Below the pieces are notes generated by a model that was given only the letters and a program-made list of their open reading frames with translations, had not been told where the DNA came from and made no database searches. The translations under genes and the position numbers were made by a program. From the NCBI RefSeq assembly GCF_015832195.1, contig NC_052019.1:41109016-41173015 (forward strand): a stretch of DNA of 64,000 nucleotides. Reading direction: 5' to 3'. How positions within the stretch are numbered: position 1 is the stretch's first letter; each line of letters starts with the position of its first letter. This DNA is from Motacilla alba alba (taxonomy: Eukaryota; Chordata; Aves; Passeriformes; Motacillidae). Shown here one piece after another: positions 1 through 9,800 of the stretch.

Positions 1-2502
1 TGCACCTCAGGAGTAAGATAAGAAGAGTCATGTTTATTTGTACAAATGCCTCTTTTCCAATTGCTCAGTGATCATGAGAGTAGAACATTTTATTATTGCT
101 TTTCTAAAAGGGAATCAATGTTTGTAATGCAATGTCTGTTTTCATATTTATCACTCATCCGTAAAAAGATTTTAACAAAACATAGTATTTAATAACCAAT
201 TTAATAATTAAAAATAATTACATAATATGAACATAAGCATATAAAGCTCAGCCCTCTTATACCAGTAATTCATTCATGTGTAACTACACTGAAATTAAGA
301 GCACTTTGCACAAAAGTGGACACTTGCCTGTGTGTCTGGATGAGCAGATATTTATTAGTTCTAAATTATATTCTAAGTTTTGTGAAATACTGTTTTGTCT
401 TTAGTATGAGCTTACAAGGATTATATAGGTACATGTAGAATATATGGGAATATAAGAGTGCATATGTATAATTAATTGTTTCCCCTATTTTTATTAAGAA
501 GTGAAATAAGCTTTGGAGAGAAAAGTGAATCAATCCATCTTCTTTTCCCAACAGTGGGTTGTAGTCTTGCAAAGGTATGTAAATGTCTAGCTCTGAATCT
601 TTTGAGACATGAATTTGATAGCAGTTACTGCATTTCCGGAGTTATGCAACTCCAGAAGCATTTTCCTTTGGTTCATCATGCCTAAAAATTGATTTGTATC
701 TCAGCATTTTGCCTTTTCCCCCCAAACACTGTATTTCTCATGCTATTCCTTCTCACAAGAGAAATGCTTATGTCATTGCAAACCTTTTGGAGGAGAAAAA
801 AGTCTGAAACAGCATATTAAGAAAAGGAAATAGTACACTTCTTACAGAACTTGGGATAGTTAGAGCTCCCTGAAATCAGTCCATATCTCTTGGCATCAGC
901 TCAAACCATAAAAGGCAGTCAGTGAACATCTATGTAACATCCAGCCCACTTCCAAAATAATGGGGAACCTTTCTTGTTGCAAAGTGGTCAAGGGACAAGG
1001 TGTGGAGCACATGTGACTGTCCACCTCTGTCGGCAGAATCTACTTGCTGATGTAAGTGAAGGGTTTGAGGATTGTGTGACAAATGTATGTTTTAATGGTA
1101 ACACTTTCAGTCAATAATAATCACAGAGAATACCTTTTCATTTCAAGAATATTTATAGTTCAGGAAGGCTATAAAACATCACAGTAAGTCTCTGATATCC
1201 TAACCGGCCAAATTTCTGTTGCCTTCTATGGTGGCTAAGTCTCAACACAATAAATTCCTGTGGGATAATCCAGATAGTTCAAATTTTATTCAAGTAAAAG
1301 AAATAGTCCTTCAAAGATAGTTCTCAATGAGGATCATAAAATCAGAGTCATAAAACAATCTGAAAATATGTCAAATCAGTGATGCTATTCTACAGAGCAA
1401 AGTTGGCATCTTAGACAATTTGAATATCCCAATTTACAGAGAAACATCTGTTGCAATATTTAAGTTGAAAACTACTTGAGGCACACTTTATAGACTACAT
1501 TACAAAACATTTGGGGGAAAAAAGTCTTTGAAAGACTACAGTGTTGACTAAAAAATTGTGAGATGAGTTAAGGTGAGGTGACTGATAAAAAAGACAAAAC
1601 TGAAATGCAATTCTAATAATGGTGAAAAATTAGGAACATAAAGCTCTATGTAGTTAAAAATATTCATAATGTATGTAGAAAAAAATTATATCCAGAGAAA
1701 GTTTTACTGGGCATTGAGTCACCAGAACTCTTAGCTGCATTGGCATTGAGGTCCCCAGTGAAATTCAATATGGGCAATGCAATATGCACTGGCAGGAATT
1801 TTCTGAACTACATATACATTAGTTTGTAATAATTACCTAGACATTTACTTTTTTTAATGCAAATACTTCCATGAGTTATTACATGAGTAGATCATATAAA
1901 AAGTTAAAGGTATGAACAACAGACACTATATACAATGAAACAATCTATTTTCATTCACTGTTTAATGTTAGATTAGGCCTTCCCTTGGAATGTCGTCTTC
2001 TGTTTGTCCCACCCCTAATAAAAGACAATAAAAACAGATGGCACTTGAGAAGCCTTATAAGTATAGAGGTGTTCATGTGAAAACCATAGTAAAAATGCCA
2101 AGCTGGGAAAGGATGTGATACAGCTGTTACACAGAAGATGAAGAGGTTAAAGGAGGCAAACATAAATTATTTATTTTCATAACACAAGCACATAGATATA
2201 CCTGATGAAACTGGAGAGCAATAACATGAAAAATAAACATAGCTGGTGATAAATGCTTAGCATGAATTTCAGAGAAGATTGGACACATTTAAGGATGGAG
2301 ATTATCTCACACGATATTTTGGGTGGAATTTGCAACAAAAGCATTTTTTTAGTGAAGTAAAGCCTCAATGATCAAAAACATACCCTGACTTTTAATTACA
2401 GGAGGTTTAGAAGGGAAGCTTCCACCCTAGTCAGTGTTATTCCATATTCATCCACTATGTGGGTTCTTGCATTTTCCTTTGAAAAAGTCTGAGCCAGGAC
2501 CA
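1..2502. other. Intergenic upstream sequence, nothing recognised
   Basis: This is AT-rich, gene-free DNA upstream of the PDGFC promoter. I see no exon with splice sites, no RNA gene and no recognisable transposon. The + strand looks A-rich (many A-runs, few long T-runs), unlike the intron further right. From recalled mammalian gene order the divergent neighbour on this side would be GLRB, but no GLRB exon is visible. Confidence 0.6.
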
Positions 2503-2955
2503 GAGAATTGTGAAATCATTTAGGTTGGAAAATACCAAAATGACCAAGTACAACTACAAATCCAGCACTGCCAAGTCCACCACTAAACCATGTTCCTACG
2601 TGACATATCTACATATCTTATAAGCACCTCAGGAATCATGATCACCACTTCCCCAGGCAGCTTGTTCCAATGCTTCACAACTCTTTCTGTGAAGAGGTTT
2701 TCCCTAATAGCCAATCTAAACCTCCCCTGACGTAACTTGCTGTTTCATCTTTCCTGTTGCTTATTACTTGGGAGAAGAGACCAACCCCTCTCTTGTTACA
2801 GCCTCCTTTTCAGGCAGCTGAAGAGAGCAATAGAGTCTTTCCCCCAGCCTCCTTTTCTCCAGGCTAAACAACCCTACATCTCTCACATAAGAGTTGTGTG
2901 CCAGATCCTTCACCAGCTCCACTGCCCTTCTCTGGGCATGCTACAGCACCTCCAG
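2503..2955 (-). mobile_element. CR1 LINE fragment, old, 5'-truncated
   Basis: The + strand is the antisense of a CR1 3' end. It begins with a degraded AATCATTTAGGTTGGAAA, the usual complement of the CR1 3' UTR end. It continues through the stretch around 2695-2740 (GAAGAGGTTTTCCCTAATAG) and then the antisense of the ORF2 C-terminal codons (CTCCTTTTCTCCAGGCTAAA near 2848; CACCAGCTCCACTGCCCTTC near 2911). The octamer repeats are largely decayed and frames are broken, so this is an old, inactive copy. Orientation is opposite to PDGFC. Confidence 0.85.
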
Positions 2956-4345
2956 ATGAAACCCTGGTCTGATGCAGCCTAGATTTTTCAATGGATAGTT
3001 TGTTTTTCATGTACACAGTGTAAGACATTAGGTCCATGTTTTTCAGAGTGAACTTGCCATCAGTACTCCAAAATACAAAGAATCCAGCAAAATCCTCAGG
3101 CAAGGAAGGTTAAGCTACAGTGTAATACTTCATTTATTTGATTTAAAAAACCCCAAAACACTGCTTGTAATCATCAGGGTAGGAGACTTGAAAAGTTGTA
3201 CATGCTATTTTTATTTCCATTTAAAAATAACAACAGTGAAGCCAAAAAAATTACAAGGATAACAATAATAAAAGTAACTACATAGTCTGCTGTGTGCAGT
3301 ACATTTCTGTCTTCACGCTCTGTAAGTGAAGGGTTGCTATTTCCAGTATGCTCCAAGTCTGCTTTTCAGAAGACAGCCCAGCTTGGCTGGACAGCTTTCA
3401 GTTGCTACTGGAAATATGTCACTTATTAGGAACAGAGGGGTTGTTTATCACTGTCTCAAGGGTTACTTTGGCTGAGGCAAAGAATCAGCTCAGTTATATA
3501 ATGGAAAGAGCTGGGTCAAAGGATAAGACATTTATGTAGCGTGTGCTTGAGATTCTGGCAATGCAGACTCAGTTTCTCTCTTGTATGTCTTGCACATATC
3601 ATGGTTATATAGGCCCCCCAAAAATATATTTGGCTGTATAGGTCCCCCATCCATCCCCAAAACAACCTTAGAACTATAGGGGCTGAAGTCAAAAATTTAA
3701 GAAACCCTCCCAAAACTTCTCAATCAAGAAAAAGAGATTTGTCTTACTTGCTTCTTTTGCCCTCCTGGTATCCAGTTAGCGTTCGGTGTTGTTACCCAGA
3801 CCCACCACACAGCCACAGTTCCAGGCCTGTAGCAAACTAGAAATGCCATCTCTAGCAAAGATCTATATGGGTGCTGAACATCATCAGTCCTTTTAGTCGT
3901 CCCAGCATTGATAGGGGAATACTCCCTGACATAATCTCAGTTCTGGTTTCCGGTGAAACAGCAAAAAGGAACCCAAGTACCACAAGGCACTGCAACAAGC
4001 CAGGGACAAATACAAAGAGTTGAACCTATGTTTCCATCTGCTTATGTAACTGTTAGATGTCCCAGTTCAGGGTAACCAAAACAACTTCTAGTACAAAAAA
4101 CTAACAAACAAACAAAAAAAAAAACCAAACCAAAAAAAAAACCAAACAAGCAAAGAAAAAAAAAAGTATTCAGAGACTTTTTAAAACCTCCTCTCAGTGT
4201 TTTAGTTCCCACTACCAAGGGCATCCTTTAGACGGAATGTTTAACCAAGCACCAAGTTTTCAAGCACAAACTCAATTACCATAATAACAACCCAGTAAAC
4301 AAATACTGGTAAGTCAGCATCTCGCCCTAATTACCAAACACACAA
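2956..4345. other. Proximal upstream intergenic sequence
   Basis: There is no gene here. It holds unremarkable AT-rich DNA, then an A-rich low-complexity stretch at 4095-4166, and ends at a sharp rise in CpG density near 4346. I saw no clear TATA box close to the island, consistent with a CpG-island promoter. Confidence 0.5.
4095..4166. repeat. A-rich low-complexity tract
   Basis: A-runs are interrupted by C (AAACAAACAAAC, AAACCAAACC) over about 70 bp, roughly 180 bp upstream of the CpG island edge. It has no retrogene body upstream, so I read it as a simple A-rich repeat, not the tail of a processed copy. Confidence 0.8.
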
Positions 4346-4692
4346 ACCGACTCCGGACCGCGGTGACCTCGGGTCCTCCTCGGGGGACGGCGGAGGGAGC
4401 CGCCTTCGTGGGGCACACGGGACTGAAGGAGCCCCCCTTCCCCGGTTCCCTTCCCAGCACCTGTTGCGCCGCCACTTGGCCGCTGGAGAGGGGGCAGCAG
4501 CGGGGGCCGCCCGCCAGCCTCCTTCTTCCCACCGACAACTTCCCGGGGCGTAAACGGCCGCGCCAGGTGCCGCCCTCGCCGTGATGGGACGGCGGGCGTG
4601 GGAGGGAGGGGGAAGCCGGCAGGCACGGCCCGGGCTGGCAGCGCGGCCGCCGAGCTGCGGCGAGGGGAGCGCTGGTGTGAGAGCGCGGGCTG

Positions 4693-4714
4693 CCCGCCCC
4701 CCGCCCGCCCCCGC
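4693..4714 (-). promoter_or_regulatory. GC-box cluster with perfect EGR1-type site and G4 motif
   Basis: The + strand reads CCC-G-CCCCCC-G-CCC-G-CCCCC over 4693-4712. That gives overlapping Sp1/KLF GC boxes, a four-run G-quadruplex motif on the minus strand with single-base loops, and at 4706-4714 CGCCCCCGC, the exact complement of GCGGGGGCG (EGR1/ZIF268 type). It lies about 420 bases upstream of the start codon. My recollection is that human PDGFC is induced through Egr-1 at GC-rich promoter sites shared with Sp1. Function here is inferred. Confidence 0.6.
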
Positions 4715-4846
4715 TGCCGGCCGACAGGTGCGCGCTCCTCCGCGGCGGCCCCGCACCAGCCCCGGCTCCTCCGACCCCCGCCCGCCACGGCCACGGATTG
4801 TTTAGTCCTTGGGAAGTTGGTCTGGGTCCAGATTTTCCTTTGATCC

Positions 4847-4903
4847 TTTTTTTTTTTTTTTTTTTTTTTTTCTTTTTAAGAGAGAGAGAGGGGAAAAAAA
4901 AAA
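4847..4903. repeat. T25 tract, (AG)n and A10 in the presumed leader or core promoter
   Basis: An uninterrupted run of 25 T (4847-4871) is followed by TC and five T, then AAG, (AG)5, GGG and ten A (4894-4903). It lies 57 bases before the first uAUG, so it is either in the 5' UTR or at the core promoter. The U-run and the A10 could pair in RNA. Homopolymers this long vary in length between individuals and are error-prone in sequencing. Confidence 0.8.
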
Positions 4904-4959
4904 GCCAAAGGAAAACAAAACCTGGAGACACAGAAAAGGGCTCTAGGAAAAAGTTTTGG

Positions 4960-5154
4960 ATGGGATTATGTGGAAACTACCCTGCAATTCTCCGCTGCCA
5001 GAGCAGGCTCAGTGCTGCTTTCTCCCCAGCGGCGCAGCCCGCGCCGGGCGCTGCTGAGAGACGCCCGGGCCTCGGTGCCGCGCCGCCAGTGCCTGCTGTG
5101 CCGGAGCCCCTCGCCCCGCCGGCCCAATGCTCCTCCTCGGGCTGCTCCTGCTGA
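4960..5154 (+). promoter_or_regulatory. Upstream ORF 1, overlapping the PDGFC start
   Basis: This ATG-initiated frame of 64 codons opens in the leader and closes at a TGA 25 bases downstream of the PDGFC ATG, out of frame with it. Its context is weak at -3 (T) but has G at +4. Because it runs past the main start, ribosomes using it could not simply reinitiate at PDGFC. The sequence around the two uAUGs resembles the human PDGFC leader as I remember it, which would imply conservation; this needs an alignment. The peptide is Pro/Ala-rich with no recognised domain. Confidence 0.55.
4968..5057 (+). promoter_or_regulatory. Upstream ORF 2, 29 codons, nested
   Basis: A second uATG lies eight bases after the first, in another frame, with A at -3 (adequate context). 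It ends with TGA at 5055-5057, 69 bases before the PDGFC start, which leaves room for reinitiation. The short peptide starts MWKLPCNSPLPEQ and has no recognised motif. Together with the overlapping uORF it gives the leader two competing upstream starts before a weak main start. Confidence 0.55.
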
Positions 5155-5244
5155 CATCTGCCCTGGCCAGCCGGAGGCAGGGGGCCGTCGCCGAGTCCGA
5201 TCTCAGCAGCAAGTTCGCCTTCTCCGGCGCCAAGGAGCAGAACG
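5127..5244 (+). CDS. PDGFC: Platelet-derived growth factor C, coding exon 1 (partial gene)
   Basis: PDGF-C is a secreted growth factor. After proteolytic removal of its CUB domain its dimer activates PDGF receptor alpha (and alpha/beta dimers) in mesenchymal signalling. This exon encodes 39 residues plus the first base of codon 40 (Gly). Residues 1-14 (MLLLGLLLLTSALA) form a signal-peptide hydrophobic core, and cleavage is expected after Ala22 (AVA|ES), matching the human site as I recall it. LLLTSALA, RQG, LSSKF and KEQNG agree with the human N-terminus; the differences lie mainly between residues 15-25 and 31-35. The ATG at 5127 is chosen because it starts the signal peptide and aligns with the mammalian start, although its context is weak (C at -3, C at +4). 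The exon ends at a strong donor, G|GTAAGG. The CUB and growth-factor domains are encoded by later exons beyond this window. Confidence 0.93.
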
Positions 5245-5250
5245 GTAAGG
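5245..5250 (+). other. PDGFC: Splice donor of PDGFC exon 1
   Basis: GTAAGG directly follows the last exon base G, close to the U1 consensus G|GTAAGT. Splicing here leaves phase 1, as I recall for mammalian PDGFC, whose next codons read Gly-Val-Gln-Asp. Reading on without splicing gives a low-complexity GC-rich frame that runs to a stop at 5421-5423, so exon extension is unlikely. Confidence 0.9.
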
Positions 5251-5278
5251 AGCCGCAGCGCCCGCCGCTGCACAGCCC

Positions 5279-5297
5279 GGGGCAGGGCGGGGGCGGG
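5279..5297 (+). promoter_or_regulatory. Intronic G-quadruplex and EGR1-type motif beside the splice donor
   Basis: Four G-runs (GGGG-CA-GGG-C-GGGGG-C-GGG) begin 35 bases after the exon 1 donor and satisfy the canonical G4 rule on the sense strand. The run contains GCGGGGGCG at 5287-5295, an exact EGR1/ZIF268-type site, and overlapping GC boxes. It could act in DNA (transcription factor binding) or in the nascent RNA near the donor. Function is inferred. Confidence 0.55.
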
Positions 5298-5530
5298 CGC
5301 CCGGCCGGCTCAGAACCGAGAGGAGCTCCCGGCTCCGCTCCTCTCCTCCCGCGGCGGGCGGGAGCGCGGCCCCGGGGCGGTGGGCGCGGGGGCAGCGCGG
5401 TTCTGCCCGCCGGCTCCGGGTAAAAGGGCAGCGGCTCGGCGGCCGCGGGGGGAGCCCGGCGGCTCCCTCTTCTGCGGTCCTTGAGGTGCATACGTGCCCC
5501 CTTCCCGTCCGCCGCCTCGCCGTGCTAAAA

Positions 5531-6298
5531 AACCAAACAAACTGAAAAACAGCAACCTAAACCCAACAACGACCCGCTCACCTTTGTACCCTAAATGCTT
5601 CGCTCTCGGGGGGGTGGGTTTTTGTGTCTGTGCGTGAATGAGTGGTGTTTTGTACGGGCTGGAAACGAGCTAATCCTGCATAGGAAATGAGAATTACTTT
5701 CAACTTTCAAGTATACCTGAAATGTTTAGAAAATTCTCAAATGCAAGTTCCCCTGGGCTGGGGTTGCACAGAGCTGGAGAAAGACTCCTTTCATACAGCA
5801 AGGGCAGCTTCGGGGTGTGTAATTTGCTTAGCCTCTGAACTCCATATGATTTACATTATTCAGATTTTTAAACGCCTTTCCTCTTGATCTGCTATTATGA
5901 AGTCATTTTAAAGAATACTTTACAAACTGTAACGTTATATACTGCATGAAACCACACTTACTGTAGAATATCTAAAATTAAGGTGGTTTGCATACATTCG
6001 TGGAAGCCCTGGTGTTTAATGTATGGGGGGGAGGGGGGGTGTTTGAAAAATTTAGTACTTAGCATGTCAGCTAGAGCAAGCTTTCTCCCTGGGCACAAAC
6101 CAACACAAAAGGCCAAGCTGGGAGCTCTCAAAACTCTCTGAACTGTAATGAAATAAAGCAGAAATGCAGATTCGAGGCTAATTCAATTCTCTCAACTTTG
6201 AACTTGGGACTCCCCGGATAAAAGTATTCTATGTTATATCTTCTAATAGAAAGCAAAGTTTCAGAGACCTCTGCAAGTGTTCTTTGAGTGAGTAGAAT
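5531..6298. other. Intron 1 flank of the CpG island
   Basis: Composition returns to AT-rich past the island. Nothing gene-like is seen. The only notable element is the G7-A-G7 run at 6025-6039. Confidence 0.5.
6025..6039 (+). repeat. G7-A-G7 tract, compact G-quadruplex motif
   Basis: Two runs of seven G separated by one A, on the sense strand about 780 bases into intron 1. Each run can be split as GGG-G-GGG, so the 15-mer alone can supply four G-triplets with one-base loops. It lies in otherwise AT-rich intronic DNA outside the CpG island. Confidence 0.8.
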
Positions 6299-6823
6299 AT
6301 GCAGTGCACTAACAAATTTAAAAGGGGGAGATTAATACTGCTGTGGCCAGTTAATGTGATGATATATGGCACCTGCAGACTGCCGGAGCTGCTGATCAAA
6401 GAGCAGCATGGGGATCAATCTCTAATCAGAGCAACTGTGAAGGGCCAGAGGAAAGTGATCAAAAGACTTAGGGACCGGGCTGTTCTGACAGGAAACCAAT
6501 CAGACTTTGTGCACAGTACAGGAAATTATCTGCTCTGTGTGAGAAATCACTCACTTTCTACCCCTTCCTATCCTACCTGGTGTTTAGAGGCTTTAGGGCA
6601 CCAGTTTGTGACAAAATGGGCCTGGCAATTCCATACTGATGTCTCGTGCTGTTATGCTGCCTTCTCTGAAATTTGCATGGTGTGCATATGGAGCTTATCA
6701 ACACACAGAGTATTGTCATTGCTTTGCTTTAACTTTGCCAGGACTGGAAAGAAACCTGCTATGCTGTCAGTCTCCTCTAAAAGGTTTGTTCCAGGATTCC
6801 AGGATAACGCAGCTGGGCCCTGA
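6299..6823 (+). other. Less AT-rich intronic segment with 174-codon open frame; possible enhancer
   Basis: An ATG-to-stop frame of 174 codons lies in a segment visibly richer in G+C than its surroundings. The predicted protein matches nothing I recognise, and there is no clear signal peptide or domain. The segment also holds a TCF/LEF-like ATCAAAG at 6395-6401 inside a short inverted repeat (GCTGCT 6388-6393 / AGCAGC 6402-6407), a near copy (GATCAAAAG) near 6457, and a CCAATCAG near 6496. I favour a regulatory or simply stop-poor region over a gene. Confidence 0.25.
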
Positions 6824-9800
6824 AAGGCCTCCAGGGTGCAACAGTGGGAGCACAACAGTGTAAAAGGTAGATCATACAGCAGGGAAGCAAAACTGGTGTA
6901 AATAGGTGTAAGTATACGTGACAGTGCAAACTAGATTCTGTTCACATATATCAGAAATGCAGCTGCCTTAGGTCAGGCTTCAACTGGTTTGCAATGAAAT
7001 TTGGCATGCTCTAATATACACTCACTACATCTTAGAACAACTGCAAAGCCAGAAGAAATTTTAATAAAAAAAAATGCCCTGAAACTCTATTATGTGGCAG
7101 TTTATACTCAGAACTGTCCAGGTTCCTCTTGTAGCTTACTTTTAGTTTGCTTTATAGTTGTTGAATTGTAAAACTTACTTAAAAAAAATTAGCACAAATT
7201 TAGGTATAGCTAAGTACCAACCTCTGACTTTTCTTTACTGATTTTAATTATTTGGGGGATCAGTAACACTAGTCCAACCAGTTCTTACTTGATTTAATTA
7301 GAGTGATTTTTACACTCTGCTGCAATCTAAAGATTGTATAGCTTTTAGCTAGAGGCAGGTTAAAACTCCCTGGAGTATGAGAATGAGATATTGCTGTTCA
7401 TGTGCCAAATAATCTCTGGTCAGGAGAAAGGGAGATTTTTTATTCGTGCAGTCTACAAATAAAAATTCTGTCCTCAACTTGTAAAAATGCTAAGTGGCCA
7501 AGAAGTTTTGCAGTAGAATGGATTACAGTGTTACTCAGCTGCACACAAGGGTGCTGTAGCTATTGCTTCAAGGTGATGCTGAAGATGCCTGTGACCAGTT
7601 ATTAATTCAGTGGGACTACTTGTGTTTCAAAGGATAAAGTATGTGCTTAAGGATTAACTAATATTTACCTATTTAATAACTGAATTATATTAAATTCAAA
7701 ATTACAATTTGACTCATTTGCTAATTGTTTGCATAAGAAGCTCTCTTGGTTTTGCAGCATAGTGAATATTATTTTGGGTAGCAATTTCCTAATGTAAATA
7801 TTTTTTTGCAATTGTAAATTAAATATTTTAGAACACAGTGTTTTGCTGGTACCTCCTGGAAATTCACTGTGTTGGTTGTTGGTGGGCCAGTGTAGCTCCA
7901 TTTGAAATTACTAAAAACTACCTCCATGTTATTTGCCTGCCCTCTGTTATAGTGAGATTTTCTTTTAATGGGTTTTATTTGTAACTCTTCTTGACAGCAA
8001 GGGGTTTTATGTGATTTCTGTGAAAAAATTCTATTTATATTTAACATTTTTATTTTATTCCACTGAGCAAATAATCATCTGGAGGATCAAAGAAGTTTAT
8101 GCAACAGTTTTCTGTAAAGTGAAGTAGTAGTAAATGGTGCATGTAGTGAGGGCTCCTGTTTATCTGGGTGGATTTCATTTCTACAGTTCTTTGTCAGATT
8201 ATGCTTTAAAGGGTTTTTTCATACTTAGGTGGCTTTATCATTTCTCTTATGGCTCTTCGAGGTATTTAGTAGAGTTTTTCCATATTGAAGCAAAGAGTCA
8301 AAAAAGTTTGAATGCTTGGTTTCTTTTAAATCACAAAACTGAATATCTTACATTGAATTTGATTAATTGGATGGTTAACTTCTATCTACTTTTGACTCCT
8401 TTTTTTGACATAGTATCTTCATGGTGTTTCTGTAGCTTCAGAAATGTCTGAGGGGGCTGTTGGTAGGTTGAGTACTGTGAATGGCTTAATTCTAGTGATT
8501 TAACTATTAGTCTTGAGTGCACTTGCTTATGTGATGTTATTAGCTTAATCTGATTATAACATGAGATGGCAGGAGAATCTAAGACCTGTTTTCTTGGCTG
8601 CCTGAGAACAAGATGCAATGCATGTGTTAAGTAATTTTGCTAAGCTATCTGCTGTTACGTTTCCTATGAGAAATATGAGTGTATCTATAGAAAATAATGT
8701 AAAAAATACTGTTGGATGCCATAAGTAATAATGTGTGCAGTTTATGTGGTGTGTACATTTCAAATGTTGTACTGAATGACTTCAGAAGGCCGAGAACCTG
8801 AGGTCAGTTAGAAACCCACCAGGACTGATTTTCCTGCAGTCAGTTTCAAGTATGAATGAACTGCAGTAAATAGAGTTGCTGAAGTAAATCTTAGAAAACT
8901 GAAGCACCTTATTTTTGCAAGTTCTGCAGCATGGGTAATGTGTCAGTCATGATCTGTCTTTTCACAGATCTCAAAAGGAATTAGGTTGGTTTTCCTCTTT
9001 CTTTACATGAATGAAAACCCCAAATAATAAGTTTCACTAACTGAACACTTCATAATCTGTTTCTTAAATCTTCTGAAATGGGAAAGATTTATGTAGCTTA
9101 AAAAAATCAAACCCAAAATGTGTCCTTGAGACAGAGTTTGAAACTTGCATATTTCAGGCCATCCTTGGGAAAAGTTGGTGGATGCAGCTGGAACTGAGTG
9201 AGTAGCTGAAGTGCCAGAGGAGGAGGATTCTCTCATCACCTCGATGTGTGTGGCCTGCCACAGCTACTCTGAACCACATAGAGGATTCCCTGATTTGTGT
9301 ATGTCCAAAGAGAGCTCCCAGCTAATTCAGGGAGTGGGACAGCATCGCAACAAAGGGTTTCTGATTAAGTTCCTTTAACTTGGGCTGAACATCAGGAAAA
9401 TGTGTGGATGTCCAAGTGATGCAGCACATTGAATCCTTACAGACAGGAATGTCAGTCCTTTTGCTTGAAAGCAGAAAAAAAATTTGACTGCAAAATTCTC
9501 TTATAACTGGTGATACTTTATCATGGTGTGATGCCACTTCCACTGGCTTATGTTGAATTAAAGAGTGCCAGCACAGCCTATTGACTACTGCTGACTACCA
9601 AAAATTGTCTTAGTTTTGAGAAGATAAGGAAGAATAATAGATAAGCTGTGCCATCTAAAGGGAAACTTGATAGCGATGCAATTTTTTTTGAAGTCAAATC
9701 TATTTCTGCCTAGACCAAGGCTTGTTTTGAAATGTTTTAAAGTTGTTTTCCTGGAAAGTAATGAGTTACAGCATATCCTCTTATGACTTTAAGCAGAAGA

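Larger units (their letters stand above)
4346..5530. promoter_or_regulatory. PDGFC: CpG-island promoter of PDGFC
   Basis: CpG density rises abruptly near 4346 and falls again near 5530, in otherwise CpG-poor AT-rich DNA. The island spans the putative core promoter, the 5' leader, coding exon 1 and the first 290 bases of intron 1. No TATA box is evident; clustered GC boxes are visible at 4693-4712 and 5285-5297. Long open frames on the minus strand (for example 4314-4931) are a by-product of high GC and are not called as genes. The transcription start cannot be fixed from sequence alone; it probably lies between about 4700 and 4950. Confidence 0.85.

Noticed and set aside
4095..4166. A-rich tract as the poly(A) tail of a processed pseudogene
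   Set aside because: No coding or cDNA-like sequence precedes it; interrupted A/C repeats fit low-complexity DNA.
4314..4931. 205-codon minus-strand open frame (and overlapping minus and plus frames) in the CpG island
   Set aside because: High GC makes stops rare in all frames. The frame includes a translated poly(T) tract (poly-Lys), has no recognisable domain, and overlaps the promoter.
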